Positions 4,773-12,513 of a stretch of DNA of 20,315 bases are shown here, piece after piece (the stretch's first letter is position 1; every line of letters begins with the position of its first letter). Under the pieces are notes generated by a model, which saw nothing but the letters and a program-made list of their open reading frames with translations, searched no databases and was not told the origin of the DNA. The stretch is from a virus: the IMG/VR virus record IMGVR_UViG_3300043466_000717, positions 1 to 20,315 of that record. One strand, written 5' to 3'. Position numbers and translations under genes: made by a program.

Positions 4773-5102
4773 ATGAGAGAGCTAAACAAGATTATTTTAG
4801 AAAACGGCAAAGGCGTAACGCCTCAATTTAGCCACCAAATGAGCGTAACTAATTCGCTTAACGTGCTATCTTCATTCCTTGTTGATATGGGAGTGAAGCT
4901 GAAAGAAAAAAACACAGTTGTACAGATTAAAAAGTATGAGGATTTGGGTAACTGTTATCGAGATTTGCGAAACAACTTAGCACAGTTATTCATTCACGAA
5001 GCTAATGTATTTGAACTTGAGCAAAAGAATTTAAAGCTGGCAAAGGAAGTACTCGAACTGAAAAAGGAAGTTGAAAAATTAAAGAAGATTAACGAATTTT
5101 AA
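4773..5102 (+). CDS. Hypothetical protein with C-terminal coiled coil, 109 aa
   Basis: Starts MRELNKIILENGKGV eight bases after the DnaA-like gene's stop, with no Shine-Dalgarno. From about residue 75 the sequence becomes a clear heptad repeat of Leu and Glu/Lys (NVFELEQKNLKLAKEVLELK and on to the end), so it should form a coiled-coil oligomer. The N-terminal two thirds look soluble and helical. No family recognised. Its place beside replication genes suggests an accessory role, but nothing in the sequence shows it. Confidence 0.7.
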   Translation: MRELNKIILENGKGVTPQFSHQMSVTNSLNVLSSFLVDMGVKLKEKNTVVQIKKYEDLGNCYRDLRNNLAQLFIHEANVFELEQKNLKLAKEVLELKKEVEKLKKINEF

Positions 5103-5116
5103 ACCAATAAAACAAT

Positions 5117-5341
5117 ATGCAACATTTATTAACAATTACAATAATAATATTATCTTTGGGCTTGTGTTATGGTATAGGTTATTACTTAACTTATCCAACT
5201 CCAAATGGCGAGCAAAGCATAATCTCTAAAATAATATTAGGATTTGCGACAATGGTTGCAACAGCAATGCTTATAGGGCTATGTTTTTTAATATATACAA
5301 TGGTTTATGATGCGTTAATTCATTTCAATATAACCATTTAA
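5117..5341 (+). CDS. Small two-helix membrane protein, 74 aa
   Basis: Two hydrophobic segments are clear: residues about 4-26 (LLTITIIILSLGLCYGIGYY) and 40-64 (IILGFATMVATAMLIGLCFL, then IYTMV), separated by a short polar loop. It is the last plus-strand gene, and its stop overlaps the stop of the convergent phosphoesterase gene by four bases (5338-5341). Early membrane proteins of this size may block superinfection or take part in lysis; the lysis genes here lie on the other strand, so I assign no function. Confidence 0.65.
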   Translation: MQHLLTITIIILSLGLCYGIGYYLTYPTPNGEQSIISKIILGFATMVATAMLIGLCFLIYTMVYDALIHFNITI

Positions 5342-6327
5342 TAGAACTTATTATTAACTATTGCAACCTGCTTCATGTGATAATTACCGTTAGGCTCTAA
5401 TTCAAGATAACCAAATCCATGCCCCCATTCGTTAATAGGCATATAGTTAGGGAACAAATCACAAAGGCAACCCAATGAATAGGTAGTGTACTGTTGTTCT
5501 CCAAACTGCTTACCGTTGGCTTTTGTTTCACGGTGAAAGTGTCCAATTACAGCCTGTTTGTTTAGTTTTAATTGAACTGTCCGGGCAGGATTAACCCCAC
5601 CGCTTTTAACTGGCAATTCATGACCGTGAAGTATAGGTAACTTACCTGCATAACTCCATTGCATTGATTTGATTTCAACTATTCTTAACTTAGGGAACTC
5701 TAATAACTCAGACAGCTGGACAGCTTCGATGTCTAAGAGGTGAGGTGCTGCTTGTATAATAAACTTTTCATACCTCGCATCATGATTTCCAATCTTGTAG
5801 CATATTAAAGCGTTAGGGAACATTTCACGCAAGCCACGCAAGAAAGTCCTAACACAATCCAATTCATAACTAAATGAGCGTTTGCGAGGGTCTTTCTCAT
5901 GTCTTGATAATTGGTAGGCATCCATTGTATCACCATTTAAGTAGATACAATCAACATCCTTTTCATGTCCGTATTCTAAAGCCTTAAACAAAGCGTTATC
6001 ATCTTGATAAGGAAAATGTATATCACTAAGTATTAACACTCGCCTGATTGATTTGGGTAGCTTGTATGGTTCGATTAAATCCGTTTCTCCTTTTGGCAAA
6101 TCCTTTTTAAGTTTTTCAAAAGCAAGTTTAAAATCTGATTTTTCAAATCTTTGTTTATTTACTTTACCGCTTAATCCCTTTGCGTTCCTTATTGTAGTTC
6201 GTGCAAGCTCTAAATTGCTAAATAGTTTTGGATGGTCTTGAACTATCTTTTTTGCCAGTGTCATGTTTGGGGTGTTTGGAAATTTCAAAATGATTTCTTC
6301 TACAACTCCTTGTTTAGTGAATTTCAT
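5338..6327 (-). CDS. Calcineurin-like metallophosphoesterase with N-terminal helical domain, 329 aa
   Basis: All metal-binding motifs of the calcineurin-like superfamily are present in order: D102-x-H104 (LSDIHFPYQDD), GD at 132-133 (LNGDTMDAYQ), GNHD at 180-183, HGH at 234-236 and GHFH at 262-265. It should bind two metal ions and hydrolyse phosphomonoesters or diesters, possibly nucleic acid. Residues about 1-55 form a separate helical domain (LAKKIVQDHPKLFSNLELAR, then TTIRNAKG), which looks like a helix-turn-helix-type module and may direct the enzyme to DNA. It is the last gene of the late strand, 11 bases after the preceding gene. Nuclease versus phosphatase activity cannot be decided from sequence. 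Confidence 0.88.
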   Translation of the reverse strand: MKFTKQGVVEEIILKFPNTPNMTLAKKIVQDHPKLFSNLELARTTIRNAKGLSGKVNKQRFEKSDFKLAFEKLKKDLPKGETDLIEPYKLPKSIRRVLILSDIHFPYQDDNALFKALEYGHEKDVDCIYLNGDTMDAYQLSRHEKDPRKRSFSYELDCVRTFLRGLREMFPNALICYKIGNHDARYEKFIIQAAPHLLDIEAVQLSELLEFPKLRIVEIKSMQWSYAGKLPILHGHELPVKSGGVNPARTVQLKLNKQAVIGHFHRETKANGKQFGEQQYTTYSLGCLCDLFPNYMPINEWGHGFGYLELEPNGNYHMKQVAIVNNKFY

Positions 6328-6338
6328 GTTATATTGGT

Positions 6339-6641
6339 TTATGGTTTTTCTTCAAATAGTAATTCAGCTTCAGCTTTCAAACATTCATCTATAATTTTTA
6401 GAGCATTGCTTTTAATTCTGTTTACACGCCTTACAGCTACATCAGTCATCTTCGCTTGTTCTTCTTCATCAATGTATGCAGTAGCATTAAAAGCATTCAT
6501 ACACATAGCCACAAGGTCATAAGTTGATAGGGGTGGCTCAACATAAATTTCCATATCCTCAACTTCCTCATTTGGAAACAAGGCGTTAAGTTTATCGAGA
6601 ATTAACTTTTGGTCGGCTAATATTTCATCCATTAGTGTCAT
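6339..6641 (-). CDS. Small acidic hypothetical protein, 100 aa
   Basis: Starts MTLMDEILADQKLILDKLNA; a second Met at residue 4 could also be the start. Highly acidic and helical throughout, with heptad-like spacing in the first 25 residues and near the C-terminus. No membrane segment, cysteine pattern or catalytic motif. It sits between the spanin-like gene and the phosphoesterase gene with only 11 bases to the latter, so they share a transcript. No family recognised. Confidence 0.65.
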   Translation of the reverse strand: MTLMDEILADQKLILDKLNALFPNEEVEDMEIYVEPPLSTYDLVAMCMNAFNATAYIDEEEQAKMTDVAVRRVNRIKSNALKIIDECLKAEAELLFEEKP

Positions 6642-6677
6642 AATCCATATCGCTTATAATAATAATTTCGTACATAT

Positions 6678-7220
6678 CTATGGTATTAAAAATCCGATTA
6701 ATAAACCAACTACGCCACCTTTAACGTATGCTTTGCGAATATCTTTTTTAGCTTGTTTCTTTGCGTCTGCTAATATCAAACTATCGTTTGCTATAATTGT
6801 ATCAGCTTTCAAATTAGCAAGCCTTAAACTGCTTATAATAGTATCTTTAATTAAGTTGCTACTATCGGCAAGCGTTAGCAAATCGTTGCACTCGTTAAAA
6901 GCTATGTGTAATTGGTTGCAACTATCTATTGAACCGATAAATTTATTAAAGTAATTTTGTTGCCCTGTGGTATCTAAAACTTTTACGCTATCCTTAATGT
7001 GTTTATACTTGGTAATGGTGGTGCTTTTTAGCGTGTTTAAGCTGTCAATTATATTTGCATAGCTATTTGTACGGTTAATTAATTCAGAACGCTCTAATTG
7101 TAGTTTTTGATTTGCAGATTTTAGAGGGTTAATTTCGTGTTCAACTTTTAATGAGCGTACCAATAGCATGGCAATAATGCCAACTAATAAAATTAAAGTT
7201 AAATCTCTAAGGTGTAGCAT
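6678..7220 (-). CDS. Rz-like inner-membrane spanin candidate, 180 aa
   Basis: An N-terminal membrane anchor (residues about 6-23, LTLILLVGIIAMLLVRSL) is followed by a long polar region with coiled-coil character (about 27-160, SANQKLQLERSELINRTNSY and on). A short hydrophobic end, GVVGLLIGFLIP, closes the protein. N-anchor plus periplasmic coiled coil next to endolysin and holin genes is the layout of an i-spanin, which links inner and outer membrane at the last step of lysis. No outer-membrane lipoprotein partner with a lipobox is visible in or beside it. The hydrophobic C-terminus is atypical and might reach the outer membrane in a unimolecular fashion; that is inference. Its ATG overlaps the preceding stop (TAATG). 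Confidence 0.5.
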   Translation of the reverse strand: MLHLRDLTLILLVGIIAMLLVRSLKVEHEINPLKSANQKLQLERSELINRTNSYANIIDSLNTLKSTTITKYKHIKDSVKVLDTTGQQNYFNKFIGSIDSCNQLHIAFNECNDLLTLADSSNLIKDTIISSLRLANLKADTIIANDSLILADAKKQAKKDIRKAYVKGGVVGLLIGFLIP

Positions 7221-7381
7221 TATTTTTTTACTTTTATAAATTGATTAGCCTTTTTTATCTTCGCCTCAGCAAATCTTTTTTGAACCGCCTCGCATAATAA
7301 TTCACGCCCTGCATTTACTTCCTTAACCGCTTCATCACGCTTTGCAATTTCACTCGCTGTTAAAGTGTTAAAGTAATTCAT
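7220..7381 (-). CDS. Small basic hypothetical protein in the lysis block, 53 aa
   Basis: I chose the Met at 7381 (MNYFNTLTASEIAKRDEAVK). An alternative Met at 7426 adds 15 residues encoded by very AT-rich DNA and would overlap the endolysin end. The product is charged and helical with a lysine-rich tail (KIKKANQFIKVKK) and no membrane segment. The stop and the next start overlap as TAATG, so translation of the spanin candidate depends on it. No family recognised. Confidence 0.55.
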   Translation of the reverse strand: MNYFNTLTASEIAKRDEAVKEVNAGRELLCEAVQKRFAEAKIKKANQFIKVKK

Positions 7382-7415
7382 TATGCAATTATAATATAAT
7401 TTTATTAAATTACAA

Positions 7416-7874
7416 TTACTTAGCAAAATATAAATTAGCCTCAGCCTCCCTACGTCTTACAAGTCCTGCAACTTTTCGCCCGCCAGCATTAACCCATTTA
7501 AGAAACTCAACTGCAATAGTAGGGTCGTTTGGGTTTGCGTTTACTTTTTTAAGTAATGTTGAACCCTTTAAACTTTGTGCTCCTAAATTATAGGCAAAAG
7601 AAACTAAAGCGTTAAATTGATTTTGTGTAATGGTATCAACTGCCATTGCATCAACTTGTAACTCAAAGAAAGCGACATCATATTTAAAATGTTCAATAGC
7701 CGTTCCTCTGCTTATTGGTGCATCAGTCAATCTTACCTTATGCCCATTTTGATAGCGTGTAGTACCAAATCCAATTGTTGGAACATTCGCACTGCATAGG
7801 TATGGCTTAGCTTCAAACCCCTCGAATAAAGTTATTAAATCAATTCCTTTGCTGTCTATTTTAGTTACTTTCAT
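7416..7874 (-). CDS. Phage lysozyme / endolysin, GH24 family, 152 aa
   Basis: A T4/P22-type lysozyme that cuts the beta-1,4 bond between N-acetylmuramic acid and N-acetylglucosamine in peptidoglycan. The catalytic triad E-(8)-D/C-(5)-T is intact: E18 in LFEGFEAKPY, C27 and T33 in PTIGFGTT. The second residue is Cys rather than Asp, as in several phage members. QFNALVSFAYNLG and GLVRRREAEANLY are the conserved C-terminal lobe motifs. Length is normal for the family. No signal peptide or SAR anchor is present, so release should need a holin. The start overlaps the end of the upstream holin candidate by 14 bases. Confidence 0.93.
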   Translation of the reverse strand: MKVTKIDSKGIDLITLFEGFEAKPYLCSANVPTIGFGTTRYQNGHKVRLTDAPISRGTAIEHFKYDVAFFELQVDAMAVDTITQNQFNALVSFAYNLGAQSLKGSTLLKKVNANPNDPTIAVEFLKWVNAGGRKVAGLVRRREAEANLYFAK

Positions 7875-8181
7875 TTTCTTCTTTTTCTTTTATAGTTTTA
7901 CTTCCGAAATAATATGCAAACACCATTAATACAAGCGTTTTAATTAAATCAAATAATGAATTGTTTTGATCCTCATTTAATAAATTAATTTTAAAAGCAA
8001 TTACTTTGTCTATAATATAAACAGCTACAAGTGCCGTAAATATTAATAGAATAAATTTTACCAATAATTCTTGCGTTTGGTTGACAAACAATTTGTTTAC
8101 CATAGCCATACAGCCTACAATAAATGCAAGTCCAATAAGGACTCCAGCTATCATAATTAACTCTTTTTCTGAACTGAACAT
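7861..8181 (-). CDS. Holin candidate with three membrane helices, 106 aa
   Basis: Hydrophobic stretches at about residues 9-28 (IMIAGVLIGLAFIVGCMAMV), 40-60 (LVKFILLIFTALVAVYIID) and 79-94 (LIKTLVLMVFAYYFGSKTI), then a strongly charged tail, KEKEENESN. Small size, three helices, a charged C-terminus and a 14-base overlap with the endolysin start fit a class I holin, which would open the inner membrane for the endolysin. Sequence similarity to a named holin family is not evident to me, so the call rests on topology and position. Confidence 0.65.
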   Translation of the reverse strand: MFSSEKELIMIAGVLIGLAFIVGCMAMVNKLFVNQTQELLVKFILLIFTALVAVYIIDKVIAFKINLLNEDQNNSLFDLIKTLVLMVFAYYFGSKTIKEKEENESN

Positions 8182-8183
8182 AT

Positions 8184-8381
8184 TTATTTATTAATAGTTG
8201 TAAACTTGCCACCAATAGCAATAGCAGCCGATACGAATAACGGAAACAAATGTTTGCTATCTAATTCAAATGTAGCCCAATCAACATTAACCCACGCATT
8301 AGCAATAGCCACCACCGCCCCTAAAATAGTGCTTAAATGGTTACGCCAATTAATTCGTTTCGGTTCGCTTACTTCGCTCAT
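8184..8381 (-). CDS. Second holin-like small membrane protein, 65 aa
   Basis: MSEVSEPKRINWRNHLSTIL opens with a charged head, followed by a hydrophobic stretch at about residues 16-32 (LSTILGAVVAIANAWVNV) and another at 44-58 (LFPLFVSAAIAIGG). Two helices, tiny size and a place two bases before the three-helix holin candidate suggest a holin, antiholin or pinholin partner. Similar short proteins next to endolysins are common in Bacteroidota phages and prophages. Which of the two forms the lethal hole cannot be told from sequence. Confidence 0.6.
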   Translation of the reverse strand: MSEVSEPKRINWRNHLSTILGAVVAIANAWVNVDWATFELDSKHLFPLFVSAAIAIGGKFTTINK

Positions 8382-8383
8382 AA

Positions 8384-8689
8384 CTAATCTTTGTTTAAGA
8401 ATTTTAAAATAGCAGACAAAGTATTATTTAATTGGTTTTCTTCATTTTTATTTTTGTGAATATTCATATTAATAGCTACTAACTTATTGTTAATATCAAT
8501 AAATCCTTCAACTACTTTCTTATCCAAATCCGAAACCTCTTTTTTTATTGCAGCCAACTCTAAGTCTTTTACATCTTCAATCTTTTGTACTCGCTTGCCT
8601 AAACTTGTTACGTTTGTAAATAGGTAAATACCTACACTGCTAATAATAGTAAATCCAATTCCAATAACTGTATTAATGTCAAGTAACAT
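8384..8689 (-). CDS. Membrane-anchored coiled-coil protein of the lysis block, 101 aa
   Basis: An N-terminal hydrophobic segment (residues about 7-27, VIGIGFTIISSVGIYLFTNV) precedes a coiled coil from about 30 to 80 (LGKRVQKIEDVKDLELAAIK and on). The start is supported by AAGGAG eight bases upstream at 8698-8703. The pattern is that of a hemolysin-XhlA-like or spanin-like lysis accessory protein, with the anchor at the N-terminal end. It is two bases from the small holin-like gene. Family not certain. Confidence 0.6.
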   Translation of the reverse strand: MLLDINTVIGIGFTIISSVGIYLFTNVTSLGKRVQKIEDVKDLELAAIKKEVSDLDKKVVEGFIDINNKLVAINMNIHKNKNEENQLNNTLSAILKFLNKD

Positions 8690-8691
8690 AG

Positions 8692-8862
8692 CTAATTCTC
8701 CTTAGGGGTTTCTTCGGATTTTGTCAATTGCTCACGTTTGTTGAACTCATCAATTACTATTTTGTAATTGTTACTAACTAATTGAAGCTGTGAACTTAGT
8801 TCAATACTAATTTTCATTAATTCTAAGTCGCTAATTTTGGTAATGTCGATTTGATTTTGCAT
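8692..8862 (-). CDS. Very small acidic helical protein, 56 aa
   Basis: A 57-codon frame between the tail fibre and the coiled-coil protein, starting MQNQIDITKISDLELMKISI and ending EETPKEN. It fills what would otherwise be a 190-base gap, lies two bases from the next start, and its last codons contain that gene's AAGGAG ribosome binding site. The product is helical, with hydrophobic residues in a heptad-like pattern from residue 7 to 40, so it may pair with the neighbouring coiled-coil protein. No family recognised. Confidence 0.6.
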   Translation of the reverse strand: MQNQIDITKISDLELMKISIELSSQLQLVSNNYKIVIDEFNKREQLTKSEETPKEN

Positions 8863-8881
8863 GATTTGTTTTATATTATGT

Positions 8882-11095
8882 TTAACTTGGATTTATTATT
8901 AACCATGCAACATCGCTTGTGTCAAGTATGCTACCGTTTGATGTAATTGTGAAAGACGTTCCTGCTGTTCTTGCTGTAACATCTATTGATGTTCCAATAG
9001 TTCCAGATGCGTTTTGTCTTGTTAGTTGTATTCTTGAATCTGCTGCTACTTTGGTTGTATTAATTGTTGCTACGCCTGCTACAAGAGTAACAATACCACT
9101 CATAGCATTAGTTCCTTCTTTTATTTTAATACCATTACCTACTGTGAAAATATTTAAATCTCCACCGCTTAATCTTAAAGCGTTTCTTGTTACTCCTGTA
9201 AATGCTCCATCGCTTCCTGTTAATGTAATATTTAAACCGTTAATTACTTGACTATTTACACTTGCATTTATTATTGGTGTAATTTCAGAAAAGTTATAAG
9301 TAGTTATTGCTGCGTTTGGTGCGTATGCTGTTGTATGAGTAAATGTAAATGCCTTGTAGTCGTATGCTGATATTAAAACAGCATTGCTTAATATACCTCT
9401 TATTACACCGCTTACTGGTGTAGTTTGGTTTATAGTACCTGTAAGAGCAAACATAGCCACATCAGTTGTGGCACTTGTATTAGCTACACCTCCCGATATT
9501 CTTAGTTTTCCAAAATTTGAACCGCCTACACTTGTATCGAGAGTTATTTGTACTGTTCTCGAAAAGTTTGTTACAAAAGAAATTGATGCTCCTGAACCTC
9601 CTTGCTCAAAAGTAGCATTATTTCCTAACATAATAGCGTTGTTGTTTTTTAACATAAACAAACTTGTACCTGCACTATTTCTAAAATCTACAACATTTTG
9701 ACTAGATGATATGCTACTACCTTCAACATGAAGTGTAGCATTAGGTGTAGGGCTTCCTGCCGTAGCATTAACCATTAACATAGCATTGCTATTGTAGCCT
9801 GTTGATAAGTATCTAAACTTGCCATTATCTTGACTTACTAATCCTGATGTACCTGCAAATAATATCGAACCACTTGTTATACTGGATAATGTAAGAGGAA
9901 CTGAAAGAGTAGCTGATGTAGAAGTAAACACAGCTAAATTAGTTGAATTTAAAAGTCTTATTCTGTGCTCTTGTGCATCATAAGTTATTAAATTTGGTGC
10001 TCCACTTAAACTTCCGTACATCGTTAAAGTAGGGTCAGCATTTGCAGTTGTTCCACCTATAATTCTATTATAGCCTGTTTGGTTATTAATACGATAAATA
10101 GCAGTTGTTGTATTTTGTATAATTGCAGATGAAGATACTTCAACTCCGTTTATTGTTTGAGTAGCACTCCAACTGTTGGCAGTTCCAAAAAGATTAAAAT
10201 ATTCTGGTATTGTTGCTCCTGCTCTTAAAAACCAAGTGTTTGTTCCTTTTGCTAATCTTGTTGCTACTCCACTTGCACCACCATATATTATATCACCCAC
10301 AGTTGTCATTGGGTTAGCAAAACCACCTAATCCTGCTAATGTATAGTCAGGTATGTTTAAAGCACCTGTTCCACTATTGTAAGTTGATGCACCGCTATTT
10401 CCTGATGTGGTTAAAGTTATTGAACTTCTTGACCTTGCATCGGTGTAGTATAAATTAGTTACTTCACTAATATTTGCAGTTGTTAAATTAACCGAACCTG
10501 TAAATCCATTTACCGAACTAACTGCATCCGTATTATCTACCTTGCTCCATGTTGTTCCGTTGCTTATAATCCAATCACCAACTTGCCAATCTGTAATGCC
10601 ATCAATATTAGTTGAGCCTGCTACATTTACAATATAGTACCAACCATTATTGCCACTACTTGCAGCTGGTATTGTTGGTGTGTTAGTTGATGCATTCCAA
10701 ACTCCTTTATAGGTTGCCCCACCAAGTAATGCAGATAAACTATTTTGAACCCTACCAAATGCAACTAATATACTATCTGTTGCAAGTATTGAACCGCCTG
10801 TGCTTAAATTTAAACCAGTTAATACTTTTCCTATTACTGCTGAATTTAATAAACTTGGATTTACATACGTACCGCTTAATTCACCGCCTGCCGATATGCC
10901 TGCAATAGTTGTTAAATAAGTATTAGTATCGTAGCTTATTACGCCTGCTGTTGACTTTACAAAACCTGTACCACTTAGCACCGCTTGTTTTGAAGCCAAA
11001 GCATCAGCCACAACATCCTCACTTGGTGCAAATAATGTTTCGCCATTTCTAATAGCTTGGCTTACTTCTGTTGGTATATTTATATCTATTGCCAT
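8882..11095 (-). CDS. Tail fibre / receptor-binding structural protein, 737 aa
   Basis: A long fibrous protein low in charge and rich in Gly, Ser, Thr and Asn. The N-terminus (MAIDINIPTEVSQAIRNGET, about residues 1-60) probably attaches to the tail. Segments typical of Bacteroidota phage fibres follow: YKGVWNASTNTPTIP, then WYYIVNVAGST with DWQVGDWIISNG (about 130-185), and VSSVNGFTGSVNLTTANISE with NLYYTDARSR (about 195-225). The middle holds beta-rich repeats (TLSVPLTLSSITSGSILFAG). The last 70 residues (SRIQLTRQNASGTIGT and VAWLIINPS) form a terminal module seen at the end of many such fibres. There is no C-terminal chaperone/protease domain. By position just before the lysis genes it should mediate host recognition. 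Confidence 0.8.
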   Translation of the reverse strand: MAIDINIPTEVSQAIRNGETLFAPSEDVVADALASKQAVLSGTGFVKSTAGVISYDTNTYLTTIAGISAGGELSGTYVNPSLLNSAVIGKVLTGLNLSTGGSILATDSILVAFGRVQNSLSALLGGATYKGVWNASTNTPTIPAASSGNNGWYYIVNVAGSTNIDGITDWQVGDWIISNGTTWSKVDNTDAVSSVNGFTGSVNLTTANISEVTNLYYTDARSRSSITLTTSGNSGASTYNSGTGALNIPDYTLAGLGGFANPMTTVGDIIYGGASGVATRLAKGTNTWFLRAGATIPEYFNLFGTANSWSATQTINGVEVSSSAIIQNTTTAIYRINNQTGYNRIIGGTTANADPTLTMYGSLSGAPNLITYDAQEHRIRLLNSTNLAVFTSTSATLSVPLTLSSITSGSILFAGTSGLVSQDNGKFRYLSTGYNSNAMLMVNATAGSPTPNATLHVEGSSISSSQNVVDFRNSAGTSLFMLKNNNAIMLGNNATFEQGGSGASISFVTNFSRTVQITLDTSVGGSNFGKLRISGGVANTSATTDVAMFALTGTINQTTPVSGVIRGILSNAVLISAYDYKAFTFTHTTAYAPNAAITTYNFSEITPIINASVNSQVINGLNITLTGSDGAFTGVTRNALRLSGGDLNIFTVGNGIKIKEGTNAMSGIVTLVAGVATINTTKVAADSRIQLTRQNASGTIGTSIDVTARTAGTSFTITSNGSILDTSDVAWLIINPS

Positions 11096-11865
11096 ACTAT
11101 GTTAAATGTTTCATCTTTTAAAGATGGTATTGTTTCGACTATTGGAGTGCCACCGTTTACAATAAAATTATAAGTTGTATCGGGTAGTATAAAAGGACTT
11201 GTACTTGCTACTTCACTATAAGTTGCATCGCTGTTTTCAATTGTGATATTTCCACCGCCAAGTATTATTTTGTTACCATCAAATCCAATAGGGGTTATTT
11301 CTGCATCCTGTTCATCTACTAATAGCACATCTTGAGTAGCACCGCTTGGTATGCTTATAAAGTATTCGCCATTTATTAAAACTACACTTGGTGTACACGT
11401 TGGACTTACTGGAATAGTTGCATTTATTGTAGGTACTTGACATCTGTTTCTATCTTGCAAGAAGTCAAACGCTAAACTCATTTCCCATCCATCGACTACA
11501 TCGGTATACGCTTCGCTAAGTGGAACTATATTTGAATTGAATTGAACTAAAAAATAATCTTGATAAATTGGATTTGTAAGCATTGCATATAAATCCTGAG
11601 CAATACTTAGAGTATCAGAAAATAAATCAATTTCATTTGCTGCATCTGCTTTTTGAATATCAATAACTTTGATAGTCATATTTACAGTTAACACCAATCC
11701 ATCAATAGAACTGTCCGTAACATATGCCCACACCAAAGGATAACGCTCTTGTTCGCTTGCTGCTATTTCCGAATTTTCACCAAAATTAAACGCCTTTACT
11801 TGGGCGTGATTGAGGCTTATCTCCCTTAATAGATTTACTAACCGATTGATTGTAAAAAATTCCAC
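11086..11865 (-). CDS. Tail-completion/baseplate-like structural protein, 259 aa
   Basis: Two parts can be seen. Residues about 1-145 (FFTINRLVNLLREISLNHAQ, then YPLVWAYVTDSSIDG and DGWEMSLAFDFLQDRNRC) look like a compact alpha/beta domain of the tail-terminator or connector type. Residues about 150-259 are beta-rich with short repeats of strand and turn (VLINGEYFISIPSGATQDV, IGFDGNKIILGGGN), like the small appended domains of Bacteroidota virion proteins. Its stop overlaps the tail fibre start by ten bases, which suggests linked assembly. The name of the step is inference from order: after portal and connector, before fibre. Confidence 0.5.
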   Translation of the reverse strand: MEFFTINRLVNLLREISLNHAQVKAFNFGENSEIAASEQERYPLVWAYVTDSSIDGLVLTVNMTIKVIDIQKADAANEIDLFSDTLSIAQDLYAMLTNPIYQDYFLVQFNSNIVPLSEAYTDVVDGWEMSLAFDFLQDRNRCQVPTINATIPVSPTCTPSVVLINGEYFISIPSGATQDVLLVDEQDAEITPIGFDGNKIILGGGNITIENSDATYSEVASTSPFILPDTTYNFIVNGGTPIVETIPSLKDETFNIVWQ

Positions 11866-11913
11866 TTTTTAAAAATGTATAAAGTTTATTAATATTTTTT
11901 TCTTTCGTTTTCA

Positions 11914-12513
11914 TTAACAAAATGGACTGCAACCATCTCTAAATTGTGAAGGCTCGATTTTAATTCCCTTAAAATTATACTGACCCATGCAACATGCCCC
12001 ATCACCCAATGCCATACCACTTGTAAAATTGTTTTGTTTTGCAAAAATAGTATCAATATTTGCATCGGTTTGGTTTAAGTATAAAGGGTATACAGTTGTG
12101 TTTGCTAAAAGAAACTTTGTAGTCCTATCTGCATAGTATTCAGCTTTGTTTTTTGCATTATCACGTATAACATAAATCTCCTCAATACTTGCAGGCTGTA
12201 AATTTTCGGCATTTTGTACTCCTACCGATTTGTTAAAGTGCTTATAGTTCATAACTAATGGCAATTCAAACCTACAATACCATATCATTGTACGCAATAC
12301 ATACTCATCTAATAGGGTTCTGTTTGGCTGTGTTAAAGTATTTGTTTCAACTTGTGAAATAATTTGATTATACAAACTGGTTCCTAAAATTGGAATAATA
12401 TAAAACTCTTGAACATCAAGAATAGTTGGTGAAATTACTTTCATGTCAACATTATCTTGTATAATGCTACGTTCTTTTAAAACGGTTTCGCTTAATAGTA
12501 TTACTTGTGCCAT
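11914..12513 (-). CDS. Head-tail connector protein, DUF6712-like, 199 aa
   Basis: The N-terminal pattern ERSIIQDNVDMKVISPTILD with EFYIIPILGTSLYNQI matches my memory of the DUF6712 family of Bacteroidota phages, which by position and helical fold resembles head-tail adaptor proteins. The C-terminus is unusual in holding five cysteines within about 30 residues (GDGACCMGQYNF, DGCSPFC), possibly disulfides or a metal site. Start and portal stop overlap (TAATG), so synthesis is coupled to the portal. Connector role is inferred from context. Confidence 0.65.
   Translation of the reverse strand: MAQVILLSETVLKERSIIQDNVDMKVISPTILDVQEFYIIPILGTSLYNQIISQVETNTLTQPNRTLLDEYVLRTMIWYCRFELPLVMNYKHFNKSVGVQNAENLQPASIEEIYVIRDNAKNKAEYYADRTTKFLLANTTVYPLYLNQTDANIDTIFAKQNNFTSGMALGDGACCMGQYNFKGIKIEPSQFRDGCSPFC

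Noticed and set aside
7382-7426. Longer start for the 53-aa protein
   Set aside because: The added residues come from an extremely AT-rich spacer, overlap the endolysin stop and look random.
8919-9701. Plus-strand frames of 110 and 105 codons opposite the tail fibre gene
   Set aside because: They are antisense shadows of a low-complexity Gly/Ser/Thr coding region and have no start context or conserved features.
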